NCBI GenBank assembly: GCA_946482585.1
Contig: CAMLSI010000190.1
Span: forward strand, 1-9,574
DNA length: 9,574 bases
Direction of reading: 5' to 3'
Origin: an uncultured Lysobacteraceae bacterium
GTDB lineage: Bacteria; Pseudomonadota; Gammaproteobacteria; Xanthomonadales; Rhodanobacteraceae
Position 1 is the stretch's first letter; each line of letters starts with the position of its first letter. The position numbers and the translations under genes are program-made. Positions 1 through 6,572 of the stretch are shown here, piece after piece. Under the pieces are notes generated by a model. The model did no database searches and was not told the origin of the DNA. It worked only from the letters and a program-made list of their open reading frames with translations.

Positions 1-1228
1 CCGCGTCCGGATGCGCGCCGTTGAGCACCGAGGTCAGGGATGCGCTGATCTGCCGCGCGGTCGCCTGTGCCTGCACCGCGCGGTCGCGGTCGGCGAGCGC
101 GTTGCGCTCGGCCTGCTCGGCGCGATCGCGGTCGGCGATCACGCGCAGCGTGAATCCTGCGACGATGGCGACGAAGAGCAGTGCGGTCGCGATCCAGGGC
201 CAGCGGCGCTGCAGGAACTTGCGTGCGAGATACGGCAGACGCGACGCCATGGCCTGCACCGGCTCGCGTGCGAGATAGCGCGCGATGTCCTGCGCGAGCG
301 CATCGACGCCGGCGTAGCGCCGCGCCGGGTCGGATGCGGTGGCGCGTGCGAGGATCGCGGCGAGTTCCGCATCGATGCGATGCGCGGTCCCGCCGCCGAG
401 CAGGGCGAGCAAGGTGCGGCCGATCCCGTAGACGTCGGCGGCGGTCGACACGGCGCCGCCCTCGCGCTGTTCGGGGCTGGCGTAGTCCGGCGTGAAGGCG
501 CGTGCGGTTTCCGCGGTTTCCGCCGTCGCATCGTCGTCGTGCTGCAGCAGCTGCGCGATGCCGAAATCGAGCAGCACGGGCCGTCCCTGCGCATCGACGA
601 GGATGTTGCTCGGCTTCAGATCGCAATGAACGATGAGGCGCTGATGCGCGAAGCTCACCGCGGCGCAGACGTCCGCGATCAGGCGCAGGATCGCCGGCGG
701 CGCGAGCGCATGTCGCGTGCAATGCTCGTCGATCGGCACGCCGTCGACGTAGTCGATGACGAGATAGGGCTGGCCGCGCGGCGTCGCGCCGCCGTCGAGC
801 AGGCGCGCGATATTGGGATGCTTCAGGCGCGCCAGGATCTGGCGCTCGCGCGCGAGGTAGGCGAATGCGTCGGTGCCCGGCATGCCGCGCAGCAGCTTGA
901 TCGCTGCGGTGTGCTCGAAATGACCGTCGCTGCGCTGCGCGAGAAACACGCTGCCCATGCCGCCGCGGCCGATGCGCCGCACCAGCGTCCATGCGCCGAG
1001 CACGTCGCCGGGCGCGCATTCGTCGCCGGCGAGTTCGTCGAGCAGGCCGAGAATGGGCCGCTCCAGGTGCTGCGTCGTCCGCTGTTCGCGGCGGAGCAGG
1101 GCGCGTACGTCCGCGACGATGTCCGCGTCCTCGCCGGTCTCGTCGAAATGCGCTTCGCGCTGCGCCGGGGGCATTTCGCAGACGGCGCCGAACAGCGCCT
1201 TCACGCGGGCGTAGCGCTCAGCTTCCAA
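1..1228 (-). CDS. Membrane-anchored Ser/Thr protein kinase, PknB-like, partner of the adjacent ECF sigma factor (3' end beyond window)
   Basis: The first 409 residues are visible. Residues 1-70 form a small helical N-terminal segment common in sigma-linked kinases. The kinase domain follows: glycine loop GRGGMGSV (87-94), ATP lysine K111 in AAIK, alpha-C glutamate E128, catalytic loop HCDLKPSN (201-208, D203, N208), DFG (221-223), SPEQ in place of APE (251-254), and D265 in the DVYG stretch. One hydrophobic segment (about 344-362) should anchor it in the inner membrane. An Arg/Asp/Ala/Gln-rich, probably coiled-coil stretch follows. Family members usually continue with TPR repeats to 800-900 residues, so more than half of the protein is probably missing. 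The start is TTG at 1228, with GAGGAG 7 nt upstream, overlapping the sigma gene by 11 nt, which suggests translational coupling. GTG at 1204 is the alternative. The catalytic loop has HCD rather than HRD. It likely phosphorylates the neighbouring sigma factor; that is inference from family precedent. Confidence 0.93.
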   Translation of the reverse strand, partial: MEAERYARVKALFGAVCEMPPAQREAHFDETGEDADIVADVRALLRREQRTTQHLERPILGLLDELAGDECAPGDVLGAWTLVRRIGRGGMGSVFLAQRSDGHFEHTAAIKLLRGMPGTDAFAYLARERQILARLKHPNIARLLDGGATPRGQPYLVIDYVDGVPIDEHCTRHALAPPAILRLIADVCAAVSFAHQRLIVHCDLKPSNILVDAQGRPVLLDFGIAQLLQHDDDATAETAETARAFTPDYASPEQREGGAVSTAADVYGIGRTLLALLGGGTAHRIDAELAAILARATASDPARRYAGVDALAQDIARYLAREPVQAMASRLPYLARKFLQRRWPWIATALLFVAIVAGFTLRVIADRDRAEQAERNALADRDRAVQAQATARQISASLTSVLNGAHPDA

Positions 1229-1793
1229 GTTCCAGCTCCTCGCGAAGCCAGGTGCGCGTGAAGTGCAGGTCGCGGTCGACGGAAGACAGGGACACACCGA
1301 GCACCGCCGCGATCTGCTCGCGGTCGAGTCCGGCGAAATAGGTCAGGTGCAGCACCTCGGCGCCGCGCGGGTCCAGCATCTCGAGCCGGCGCAGCGCCTG
1401 ATCGAACGCGAGCAGTTCCGCTGCCATCGACGGCTCGCCGCTGTCGTTCAGCGTGAGGCTCAGCGAAGCGGGTGCTGCGCCGCGCTTTTCCGCGCTGCGC
1501 GCCCGCGCGTGGTCGACGAGCGTGGAGCGGATGAACAGCGACATGCTCGCGAAGAAATGGGCGCGGTTCTTCCAGTCCCGAGGCGCATCGACGACGCGCA
1601 GCAGCGCGTCGTGCAGCAGCTCCGTCGGCGTGAGCGTGACGGACTGGCCGCGGTGGCGCAGTCGCTGCGCGGCGATCTGCTTGAGCTGGTCGTAGGCGAG
1701 ATCGACGACACGATGGAAGGCGGCGCCTTCGCCGTCTTTCCAGGCATGCAGCAGATCGGTGAGCGCGGGTGAGGGCGAGGGGAGGGCAGGCAT
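1218..1793 (-). CDS. ECF-type RNA polymerase sigma factor of the kinase-linked family (TIGR02999 / Sigma70_ECF-like)
   Basis: The 191-residue protein should direct RNA polymerase to a dedicated promoter set. Sigma region 2 spans about 11-100, with TPTELLHDALLRVV (55-68) at region 2.2 and the helix around NRAHFFASMSLFIRSTLVDHAR (77-98). A Ser/Thr-rich linker (about 105-125) leads to region 4 (about 128-186), whose helix-turn-helix is LDREQIAAVLGVSLSSVDRDL (156-176). The length is normal for the family. No anti-sigma gene is visible; a Ser/Thr kinase follows with an 11-nt overlap. In the kinase-linked ECF43 group, represented by EcfP/PknT and EcfK/PknS, the acidic DAED-like stretch of region 2.2 is lost and a threonine there is phosphorylated to permit core binding. 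Here the corresponding residues read T55-P56-T57-E58, which fits that mechanism. The ATG at 1793 has no clear Shine-Dalgarno sequence, but the N-terminus matches relatives, which begin just before a TDLL-W motif. Assignment to ECF43 itself is inference. Confidence 0.93.
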   Translation of the reverse strand: MPALPSPSPALTDLLHAWKDGEGAAFHRVVDLAYDQLKQIAAQRLRHRGQSVTLTPTELLHDALLRVVDAPRDWKNRAHFFASMSLFIRSTLVDHARARSAEKRGAAPASLSLTLNDSGEPSMAAELLAFDQALRRLEMLDPRGAEVLHLTYFAGLDREQIAAVLGVSLSSVDRDLHFTRTWLREELELGS

Positions 1794-1859
1794 GCAGTCG
1801 CATAGCGTAAAAACGGTCGCCTGCCTGCTCGTGCACGGCGCGCGGCCGGCGGTCGGCCC

Positions 1860-2024
1860 GTGCTCATCGGACCGAGTTTCACGATCGGCGGCTTCGCGGC
1901 GCTGCGGCGCGCCGTGCGGTCCGGTCTCGCCGAGCGCGATCCTTCGCCGGTCGACCGGGCCGCCCGGGCCCGGATCGCCGCGTTCGTCGTGATCGTGCTG
2001 AACCGGTTGTTCGGCACGCGATGA
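1860..2024 (+). CDS. Doubtful small ORF, 54 residues, unrecognised
   Basis: This plus-strand frame opens after a stop at 1803-1805. From GTG at 1860 it encodes 54 residues with a protein-like pattern: a Gly/Phe/Ile-rich start (VLIGPSFTIGGFAALRRAV), a charged middle, and a hydrophobic helix IAAFVVIVLNRLF (39-51) before the stop. It lies between the sigma gene, which diverges from it, and the DUF72 gene, which converges 9 nt away. There is no good Shine-Dalgarno sequence and no ATG. It could be a short membrane-associated peptide, the remnant of a longer gene, or a chance open frame in GC-rich DNA. I do not recognise it. Confidence 0.25.
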   Translation: MLIGPSFTIGGFAALRRAVRSGLAERDPSPVDRAARARIAAFVVIVLNRLFGTR

Positions 2025-2033
2025 GCCGGTACC

Positions 2034-2774
2034 TCACGCGTCCGCCGATCCGCCCATGAGCCGCAGCAGTGCGAGCGCATCGGGAATGGCATGGCCGTCG
2101 GCCGTGTTGTCGAAGATGCACCACGCCGCGGCGCCGGCCTGCGAACAGCCGTCCAGACGTGCTGCGACGGCCTGCAGCCGCGCCGGTTCGTAGTTCGAGT
2201 AGTACATGCGCGGCGATCCGTGCAGGCGGAGGTAGCACAGTGAGGAGTCTCCGCCGGGAATGGCCGCGGCATCGGTGATCGCCGGGTCAGCGGCGACGCG
2301 AGCGACCCCATGTTCCTGCAGCAGCGCATCGGCCATTCCGTCGAACCAGGAGCGGTGGCGCGGTTCGATGCACACGCCGCCGAGATAGCGCGCCCGAAAC
2401 GCGCGCAGGAACGTCGCGACGCGCGGCGCATCGAAGGCCAGCGTCGGCGGCAGTTGCACCAGCAGTACGCCGAGCTTGTCCCCGAGCCCCGCGATCTCCG
2501 CGAGAAACGTGTCGAGCAGCGGCAACGCGCCGGCGAGCCGATGCTCGTACGTGATCGAGCGCGGCAACTTCGCCGAGAAGCGGAACCCATCCGGCACGCT
2601 GCCGGACCATCGCTGGTAGGTACTCAGACGGTGAGGACGGTAGAACGACGAGTTGATCTCGACGGCGGAGAACACCGCCGCATAGCGTTCCAGATGCGTG
2701 CCTCGGCCGGGAAAGCGGGCTTTGACAGCGCCGCCTATCGACCAGCCGGCACAACCGACGTAAGGCGCTGTCAT
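2034..2774 (-). CDS. DUF72 (YecE-like) family protein
   Basis: A 246-residue protein matching the DUF72 family (PF01904) over its whole length. Visible family blocks are VGCAGWS (6-12), VFSAVEINSSFYRP (34-47), FRFSAKLPRSITYEHRL (64-80), LLVQLPP (104-110), IEPRHRSWF (136-144), YLRLHGSPRMYYSNY (181-195) and the C-terminal WCIFDNTADGHAIPDALAL (218-236). The family has a TIM-barrel fold with conserved charged and aromatic residues lining the barrel mouth; its reaction is not established. The start was set at ATG 2774 because GGAG lies 8 nt upstream; the in-frame GTG at 2783 directly abuts that Shine-Dalgarno sequence and is unlikely. It lies 98 nt downstream of the Fpg/Nei gene on the same strand and may be co-transcribed with it. 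A cytoplasmic location is expected, since no signal peptide is visible. Confidence 0.92.
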   Translation of the reverse strand: MTAPYVGCAGWSIGGAVKARFPGRGTHLERYAAVFSAVEINSSFYRPHRLSTYQRWSGSVPDGFRFSAKLPRSITYEHRLAGALPLLDTFLAEIAGLGDKLGVLLVQLPPTLAFDAPRVATFLRAFRARYLGGVCIEPRHRSWFDGMADALLQEHGVARVAADPAITDAAAIPGGDSSLCYLRLHGSPRMYYSNYEPARLQAVAARLDGCSQAGAAAWCIFDNTADGHAIPDALALLRLMGGSADA

Positions 2775-2872
2775 GACATTCACTCCGGCAATTTCATGCG
2801 ACGCATCCTACAGAGCCGCTGGCAGCACGATCGTCTCCGAGGCGGCATGAAGGCAAAGTCGTCTCGCCGAGG

Positions 2873-3676
2873 CTAGGCATGCCGCGCGGATGCACGGACG
2901 CGACCTCGCCCGTTGCCCTCCTGTGCGGCGCCCGGTCGCGCCTGCCCATACAGGATCTGGCAGTTCGTGCAGTAGAACGATCGCCGCTGCGTCGTGCCGA
3001 GCTTGCCCTTCTGCAGCGGCACGTCGCAGCGAGGACACACGCGCCGGGTATGCACCAGCCAGTGCTTCTTGAGCACGTACGCCTTTTTCCAGGCGAGGAA
3101 TTCGAACGCGTAGGTGCGCGCCTCGCGCACGAGTTCCCCGCGTTTCGCGCGCGACAGCGAGCCGACGAGCGAGAGGGGATGGACGCGGATGCGAAAGAGC
3201 ACTTCGTTCTTGATGATGTTGCCCACGCCCGCAAAGATGTCCTGATCCAGCAGGGCGTCGCAGGCCAGCAGACGCGGATGCTGCGTCAGTTTCTTTCGCG
3301 CGCGCGCCGCGTCCCAGCGGTCCGACATCACGTCGGTCCGCCAGTCGTAGACCTCGTCCAGCGGCTGCTCGATGAATCGCAGCGAACACGCATACAGGTT
3401 GAGCTCTCCGCGTGCGCCGCGAATGCTGAGCCGCGGCGTGAGGCCCTCGCGTCGGTCGTCCACGCGGTAGGTGCCGAACAGGAGAAAGTGCACGCGCAGG
3501 CTGAACGTGTCGAATTCCACGAGGAAATGCTTGCCCCACGAGCGCAGCGCGACGATGGTGCGGCCGACCAGGCGCTCTGCGTCCAGGCGCGTGTTGCCGC
3601 TCGCATGCGTCACGCGCATCCCTGCCAGGTGCGCGGCCTCTTCCCGCAGGATGACGATGGAAGGACCTTCCGGCAT
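2873..3676 (-). CDS. Fpg/Nei-family DNA glycosylase / AP lyase (endonuclease VIII-like)
   Basis: A 267-residue base-excision-repair enzyme that should remove oxidised bases and cleave the abasic site. It begins MPEGPS, so removal of Met exposes the catalytic Pro2, with Glu3 beside it. K49 in WGKHFLVEF matches the conserved lysine of the N-terminal domain. The helix-two-turn-helix is DQDIFAGVGNIIKNEVLF (144-161, N153). A C-terminal zinc finger has Cys214, Cys217, Cys236 and Cys239, with R231/R232 in its hairpin loop. The EGPSIVIL start and the DALLDQ...NIIKNEVLFRIRVHP run resemble the Nei-like branch more than classical MutM. Residues about 244-267 form an Arg/Gly/Ala-rich tail beyond the zinc finger. 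ATG 3676 lies 12 nt after the YihY stop, so the two genes are very probably co-transcribed. The Shine-Dalgarno match is weak (GAG). Substrate preference (8-oxoG or oxidised pyrimidines) cannot be told from sequence alone. Confidence 0.95.
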   Translation of the reverse strand: MPEGPSIVILREEAAHLAGMRVTHASGNTRLDAERLVGRTIVALRSWGKHFLVEFDTFSLRVHFLLFGTYRVDDRREGLTPRLSIRGARGELNLYACSLRFIEQPLDEVYDWRTDVMSDRWDAARARKKLTQHPRLLACDALLDQDIFAGVGNIIKNEVLFRIRVHPLSLVGSLSRAKRGELVREARTYAFEFLAWKKAYVLKKHWLVHTRRVCPRCDVPLQKGKLGTTQRRSFYCTNCQILYGQARPGAAQEGNGRGRVRASARHA

Positions 3677-3688
3677 GGGCTCGTCGCT

Positions 3689-4615
3689 CTATAGCATCCG
3701 CACAGGTCGGCGGCTTTCCCAGCGCTCGGCGACCCAGCTCGTCAGGCCCGCGCCGACGAGAACGATCAGCGAGCTGTAGTAGACCCAGACCAGCAACAGG
3801 ACCACCGACCCGGAAGTGCCGTAGGCGTCGGCTTGATCGCTGCCGGCCAGGTACGCGCCGAGCGCCCATTTGCCCGCGTCGAACAGCAGTGCCGTGGCGA
3901 ACGCGCCGAACGCGATCGGCCGCCACCGTTCCCGTTCGTCAGGAACGAAGCGGAACAATGCCGCGAACGCCGTCGTGAATACGCTCAGCGTGATCGCCTC
4001 ATTGACGACGACCCAGGTCCAGCCTTCCTGCGTCAGTGCCGCGCTCAGCAACGTACTCACGACCAGCGTGACGACGAGGAAGAAGCCGATGACGGCGATC
4101 ATTCCGAGCGACAACAGCCGGCGGCGCGTCCAGGCCCAGACGGCGTTCGCGGCGATCGGCGCGTCGATCCGCCAGATCCGGTTGATCGCGTCCTGCAATT
4201 GCGCGAACGCCGTCGACGCGGATATCAGCAACGCGATCAGACTGATCGCGCCGGAAACGCTGAACGCGAAGCGCTCCGTGCGACCGCTCTCGACGACCAG
4301 CTGCGCCACGTCGCGCACCTGGCTGCCGAGCAGGGCGCCCAGCTGCTGCACGAGCTTCATTTCCGAACCCGGCCACACCTGTGCCGCCATCGCGAGACTG
4401 ATGACCACGACCGGCGCGAACGACAGTGCGGTATAGAACGCGATGGAAGCCGCCAGGGTCATCGGGTCGGCCCGCACGAAGGCGGCTGCCGCGTCGGCCC
4501 AGCGTGGCGTGGAGGACGCTGTCGCCGCCGTCGCGGTCGAACGGCGCGAGGCAGGGGCTTTACGGCGGGACGCGCCGCGGCGTGCCGTTGTCGATGAGTT
4601 CGATTGCGAGGCCAT
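3689..4615 (-). CDS. YihY/BrkB-family inner-membrane protein
   Basis: From ATG 4615 the product is 308 residues. A Ser/Ala/Arg-rich cytoplasmic N-terminus (1-50) precedes about six hydrophobic segments (roughly 56-79, 117-137, 170-192, 203-222, 232-252, 269-291). Family signatures (PF03631) include AASIAFYTALSFAP (55-68), LQDAINRIW (140-148), the FRFVPDERERW loop (221-231) and LLVWVYYSSLIVLVGAGL (274-291). The family was once annotated as ribonuclease BN, a mis-assignment; its role is unknown, with envelope or transport functions suggested. The frame is open upstream to a GTG at 4795 (368 residues), but that extension is Arg-rich, unlike the family, and spans a perfect GC-rich hairpin, so I prefer 4615. 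ATG 4615 has no clear Shine-Dalgarno sequence, so the start is uncertain. The stop lies 12 nt before the Fpg/Nei start. Confidence 0.9.
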   Translation of the reverse strand: MASQSNSSTTARRGASRRKAPASRRSTATAATASSTPRWADAAAAFVRADPMTLAASIAFYTALSFAPVVVISLAMAAQVWPGSEMKLVQQLGALLGSQVRDVAQLVVESGRTERFAFSVSGAISLIALLISASTAFAQLQDAINRIWRIDAPIAANAVWAWTRRRLLSLGMIAVIGFFLVVTLVVSTLLSAALTQEGWTWVVVNEAITLSVFTTAFAALFRFVPDERERWRPIAFGAFATALLFDAGKWALGAYLAGSDQADAYGTSGSVVLLLVWVYYSSLIVLVGAGLTSWVAERWESRRPVRML

Positions 4616-4685
4616 CAGGCGTCTGGGCGGGCGGATCGGCGAAGTCGATGGCGCAACTCGCGTGCCAGGCGCGATGTCCCCGAGC

Positions 4686-4705
4686 CGGCGCCGAAGACGG
4701 CGCCG
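4686..4705. repeat. Perfect GC-rich hairpin in the YihY leader
   Basis: Two copies of the self-complementary octamer CGGCGCCG flank a 4-nt loop, giving an 8-bp stem. It lies between the DUF421 stop and the preferred YihY start. No U-run follows, so it may be an attenuating leader structure or a processing site rather than a strong terminator. Confidence 0.45.
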
Positions 4706-4820
4706 CGCTGCGCATTTCCGTTCCAGCGGGATGACATCCTCGAAGACGAGCCACGCAGAACGCACGCCGACGGACGGCGCTGCTGCGGAATGCACGAAGG
4801 GCGCGTCCGGGAAGCAGCTT

Positions 4821-4826
4821 TGTCAA
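4821..4826 (-). promoter_or_regulatory. Possible -35 element upstream of YihY
   Basis: A consensus TTGACA reads on the minus strand just after the DUF421 stop and about 200 nt before the YihY start. No good -10 box lies 16-18 nt downstream, so this is a weak hint of a separate promoter for the YihY-Fpg/Nei-DUF72 sub-block. Confidence 0.2.
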
Positions 4827-4843
4827 AAAATGGATGCGGGGCG

Positions 4844-5314
4844 TCAGCGCGCTTTTTTCGCGATCACGCTGATCGTTCCGTTGGGTTCCAGGAATGCCCG
4901 GTGCACGTCCTTGCGACCTGCGATCCCCTCGGTGCGGATGGCCTCGTCGAGATCCGATTCGGGAATGTTGTTGCGCCTCAGGGCATCGGCGAGCAGACGG
5001 CCGTCCCGTACGAGCAACACGGCGTTGCCTTCGATGAGCCTGTCGGCAAGCGCGCTGCGGGTCGTGACGAAGCCGATCGCGTAATTCAGCGCGATCAGGG
5101 TCGCCGAGACGACGAGCGCGCCGATGAGGGATTCGTCGCCGCCGGTCAGCGCGCCCTGCGTGGATTCGCCGATCAGGATGACGACGACGAGGTCGAACGG
5201 CGTGAACTCGCCGACCGTCCGCTTTCCGGAAATGCGCACGAGCACCATGATCGCGAAGTACACCAGCGCCGCGCGCGCCGCGAATTCCCATACGCTCACC
5301 TCGGTCGAGAACAC
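4844..5314 (-). CDS. DUF421 / YetF-like membrane protein
   Basis: A 156-residue protein with an N-terminal membrane part (hydrophobic stretches about 12-27, 40-52 and 62-84) and a small soluble domain (about 90-156). The family signature is RISGKRTVGEFTPFDLVVVILIGE (27-50), followed by NYAIGFVTTRS (77-87), a GN-VLLVRDGRL strand (97-107) and the LRRNNIPESDLDEAIRTEGI block (112-131). This matches DUF421 (PF04239). Bacillus YetF-type proteins are longer, about 220 residues or more; this is one of the compact forms. Function is unknown; related proteins are associated with spore or stress states. The start is GTG 5314, with a GGAGG-like Shine-Dalgarno sequence 6 nt upstream. That sequence lies in the 13-nt gap after the hydrolase stop, showing a two-gene operon. 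Confidence 0.9.
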   Translation of the reverse strand: MFSTEVSVWEFAARAALVYFAIMVLVRISGKRTVGEFTPFDLVVVILIGESTQGALTGGDESLIGALVVSATLIALNYAIGFVTTRSALADRLIEGNAVLLVRDGRLLADALRRNNIPESDLDEAIRTEGIAGRKDVHRAFLEPNGTISVIAKKAR

Positions 5315-5327
5315 GGGATGCCTCCGC

Positions 5328-5933
5328 TCAGCGCCTGAGCAACGATTTCCACCGCACCGACGAAGCCGCGACGACGCTCAGTCCCAGGTCGGCCAGTTGC
5401 GCCATTGCCTGGCGATGCAACGCCGGCGTGCGCGACGCCGACGCGTCGTGCGCGACGACGGGCATGTAGTCGCGCATGTGCGCTTCGATCGCCGTGGCCA
5501 TGACGCACTGATTGCCGGCGATGCCGCACAGGACCACGGTGGACGCGCCCAGATGCTGCAGCAGCAGGTCGAGCGGCGTTCCGAAAAACGCGGAATGCTT
5601 GGGCTTGAGCACGCGGTAGTCCGTCTCCTGCGGCGCGACGGCCGACGCGATCGCTGCGGCCGCGCCGCCCGCGGCGAGGGCGGCATTCCACACCGCGCCG
5701 AAATCCGATCGCCACTGGCCGAAGTTGTCGTTCGCATAGATGACCGGAACGCCGGCACGCCGTGCGCTCCGCAGGAGACGCACGGCATGCGGAACGGCAC
5801 GTTCGACCTGCGGCAGCAGCTGCGCGCGTCCGGGGACGCGCCATTCGCCGATGAAATCGATCAGCAGCAGCGCGACGGCACACGGACTGTCCGTGGGACT
5901 GCGCAGCGGTGTCGCCGCCGTCATCGCAGACAT
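5328..5933 (-). CDS. Isochorismatase-like cysteine hydrolase
   Basis: A 201-residue member of the isochorismatase/nicotinamidase superfamily (PF00857). The Asp-Lys-Cys catalytic set is visible: D26 in ALLLIDF, K110 (or K112) in LKPKHSAFFGTPLD, and C143 in GIAGNQCVMATA. The non-proline cis-peptide site expected just before the nucleophile fits G137-IAGN-Q142. Metal-binding histidines typical of nicotinamidases are not obvious, so nicotinamide is not a safe substrate guess; amide or ester hydrolysis of a small molecule is the level of call I can support. Starts at ATG 5933 and ATG 5924 are both possible, and neither has a strong Shine-Dalgarno sequence. The gene follows the ferritin-like gene after 24 nt (33 nt with the second ATG) and precedes DUF421 by 13 nt, so all three look co-transcribed. 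A cytoplasmic location is expected. Confidence 0.9.
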   Translation of the reverse strand: MSAMTAATPLRSPTDSPCAVALLLIDFIGEWRVPGRAQLLPQVERAVPHAVRLLRSARRAGVPVIYANDNFGQWRSDFGAVWNAALAAGGAAAAIASAVAPQETDYRVLKPKHSAFFGTPLDLLLQHLGASTVVLCGIAGNQCVMATAIEAHMRDYMPVVAHDASASRTPALHRQAMAQLADLGLSVVAASSVRWKSLLRR

Positions 5934-5957
5934 CCGCTGCCGTCGGCGTGCCCCGGA

Positions 5958-6572
5958 TCAATGACGCTTCAGCAACTCGTCGCGAGCCTGTTCGGCGCGT
6001 GACGCGCCGATGGCGGTTTCGACATTTTTCATTTCTTCCGGCGGCGGCAGGACCGCGGGCAGCCCCAGCGACTGGATCCAGAGTTCCCGGCACCATCCCT
6101 TGGTGTGATACAGATGATGGTCCTCGTCCTTTTCGACCGCCTCGTGCGCCTGCTTGAGGACCTTGGTGGCCGTGCCGGCGGACTTCCCGGCGACGTGGCC
6201 GATCAGTTCCCAGTTCTGGTGGTCTTTCGTTTCCGCGAACACCACGCATTCGGCAGCGACGAGCTGTGCGGCCGACGGATCGCCCGAGGCCTTGGCCATT
6301 TCCATCGCCTTGACGAGCGATCGACCGATGTGTCCGACCACTTCCCGGCCCGGCGACCGCGCGTCCGGATCGAGCCCGAGCGTTTCGAAGACGTTGAGCA
6401 AGACTTTTTCGTGGGTCCTCGTCTCCTCGAGGTATTCCTCCCATTCCTTGCGCAGGTCGTCGTTGATGGCGCACGAGATGGCCGCGATGTATACCTGTAT
6501 TCCGCCTTGCTCGGTTTCGAGAGCCTGGTAAAGCAACTCTTCAACCTGGGCCTGATCGTATTTCTTGGCCAT
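5958..6572 (-). CDS. Ferritin-like four-helix-bundle protein (hypothetical)
   Basis: A 204-residue, almost entirely helical, acidic protein. Helix 1 carries ALETEQGGIQVYIAAI (17-32) with E19/E21. Helix 2 carries EEYLEETRTHEKVL (45-58) with E50 and H54. Helix 3 carries AAECVVFAETKDHQNWELIGH (106-126) with E108, E114, H118 and E122. Helix 4 carries AHEAVEKDEDHHLYH (142-156). Paired Glu/His positions on four helices are typical of the ferritin-like superfamily, so a di-metal site is likely, but the spacing is ExxxH rather than the canonical ExxH, so I do not assign exact ligands. It may act in iron or peroxide handling; that is inference. The start at ATG 6572 has GGAGA 6 nt upstream. It is the first gene of the minus-strand block, with 452 empty bases before it. 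A short, less ordered C-terminus (about 170-204) follows the bundle. Confidence 0.8.
   Translation of the reverse strand: MAKKYDQAQVEELLYQALETEQGGIQVYIAAISCAINDDLRKEWEEYLEETRTHEKVLLNVFETLGLDPDARSPGREVVGHIGRSLVKAMEMAKASGDPSAAQLVAAECVVFAETKDHQNWELIGHVAGKSAGTATKVLKQAHEAVEKDEDHHLYHTKGWCRELWIQSLGLPAVLPPPEEMKNVETAIGASRAEQARDELLKRH

Noticed and set aside
11..1261. Long plus-strand open frame of 416 codons
   Set aside because: It is antisense to the kinase gene, whose motifs are unmistakable; its translation is Arg/Ala-rich with no family signature. High GC content makes long shadow frames common.
2025..2033. Terminator between the small ORF and the DUF72 gene
   Set aside because: The gap is 9 nt, and only a 5-bp ACCGG/CCGGT pairing with a long loop is nearby; too weak.
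1460..2590. Long minus-strand open frame spanning the sigma and DUF72 genes
   Set aside because: It covers two genes with strong family signatures in other frames; the translation is Ser/Arg-rich noise.
2831..2873. Imperfect direct repeat (TCGTCTCCGAGGC and TCGTCTCGCCGAGGC) after the Fpg/Nei stop
   Set aside because: Only two imperfect copies, one overlapping the stop codon; most likely chance in GC-rich DNA.
4560..5291. Minus-strand open frame overlapping DUF421 and the YihY leader, including an ATG-led 51-codon tail
   Set aside because: It is a frame-shifted shadow of DUF421 for most of its length. The tail (residues near the DUF421-YihY gap) has a passable Shine-Dalgarno sequence but no recognisable domain, and it overlaps the YihY N-terminus.
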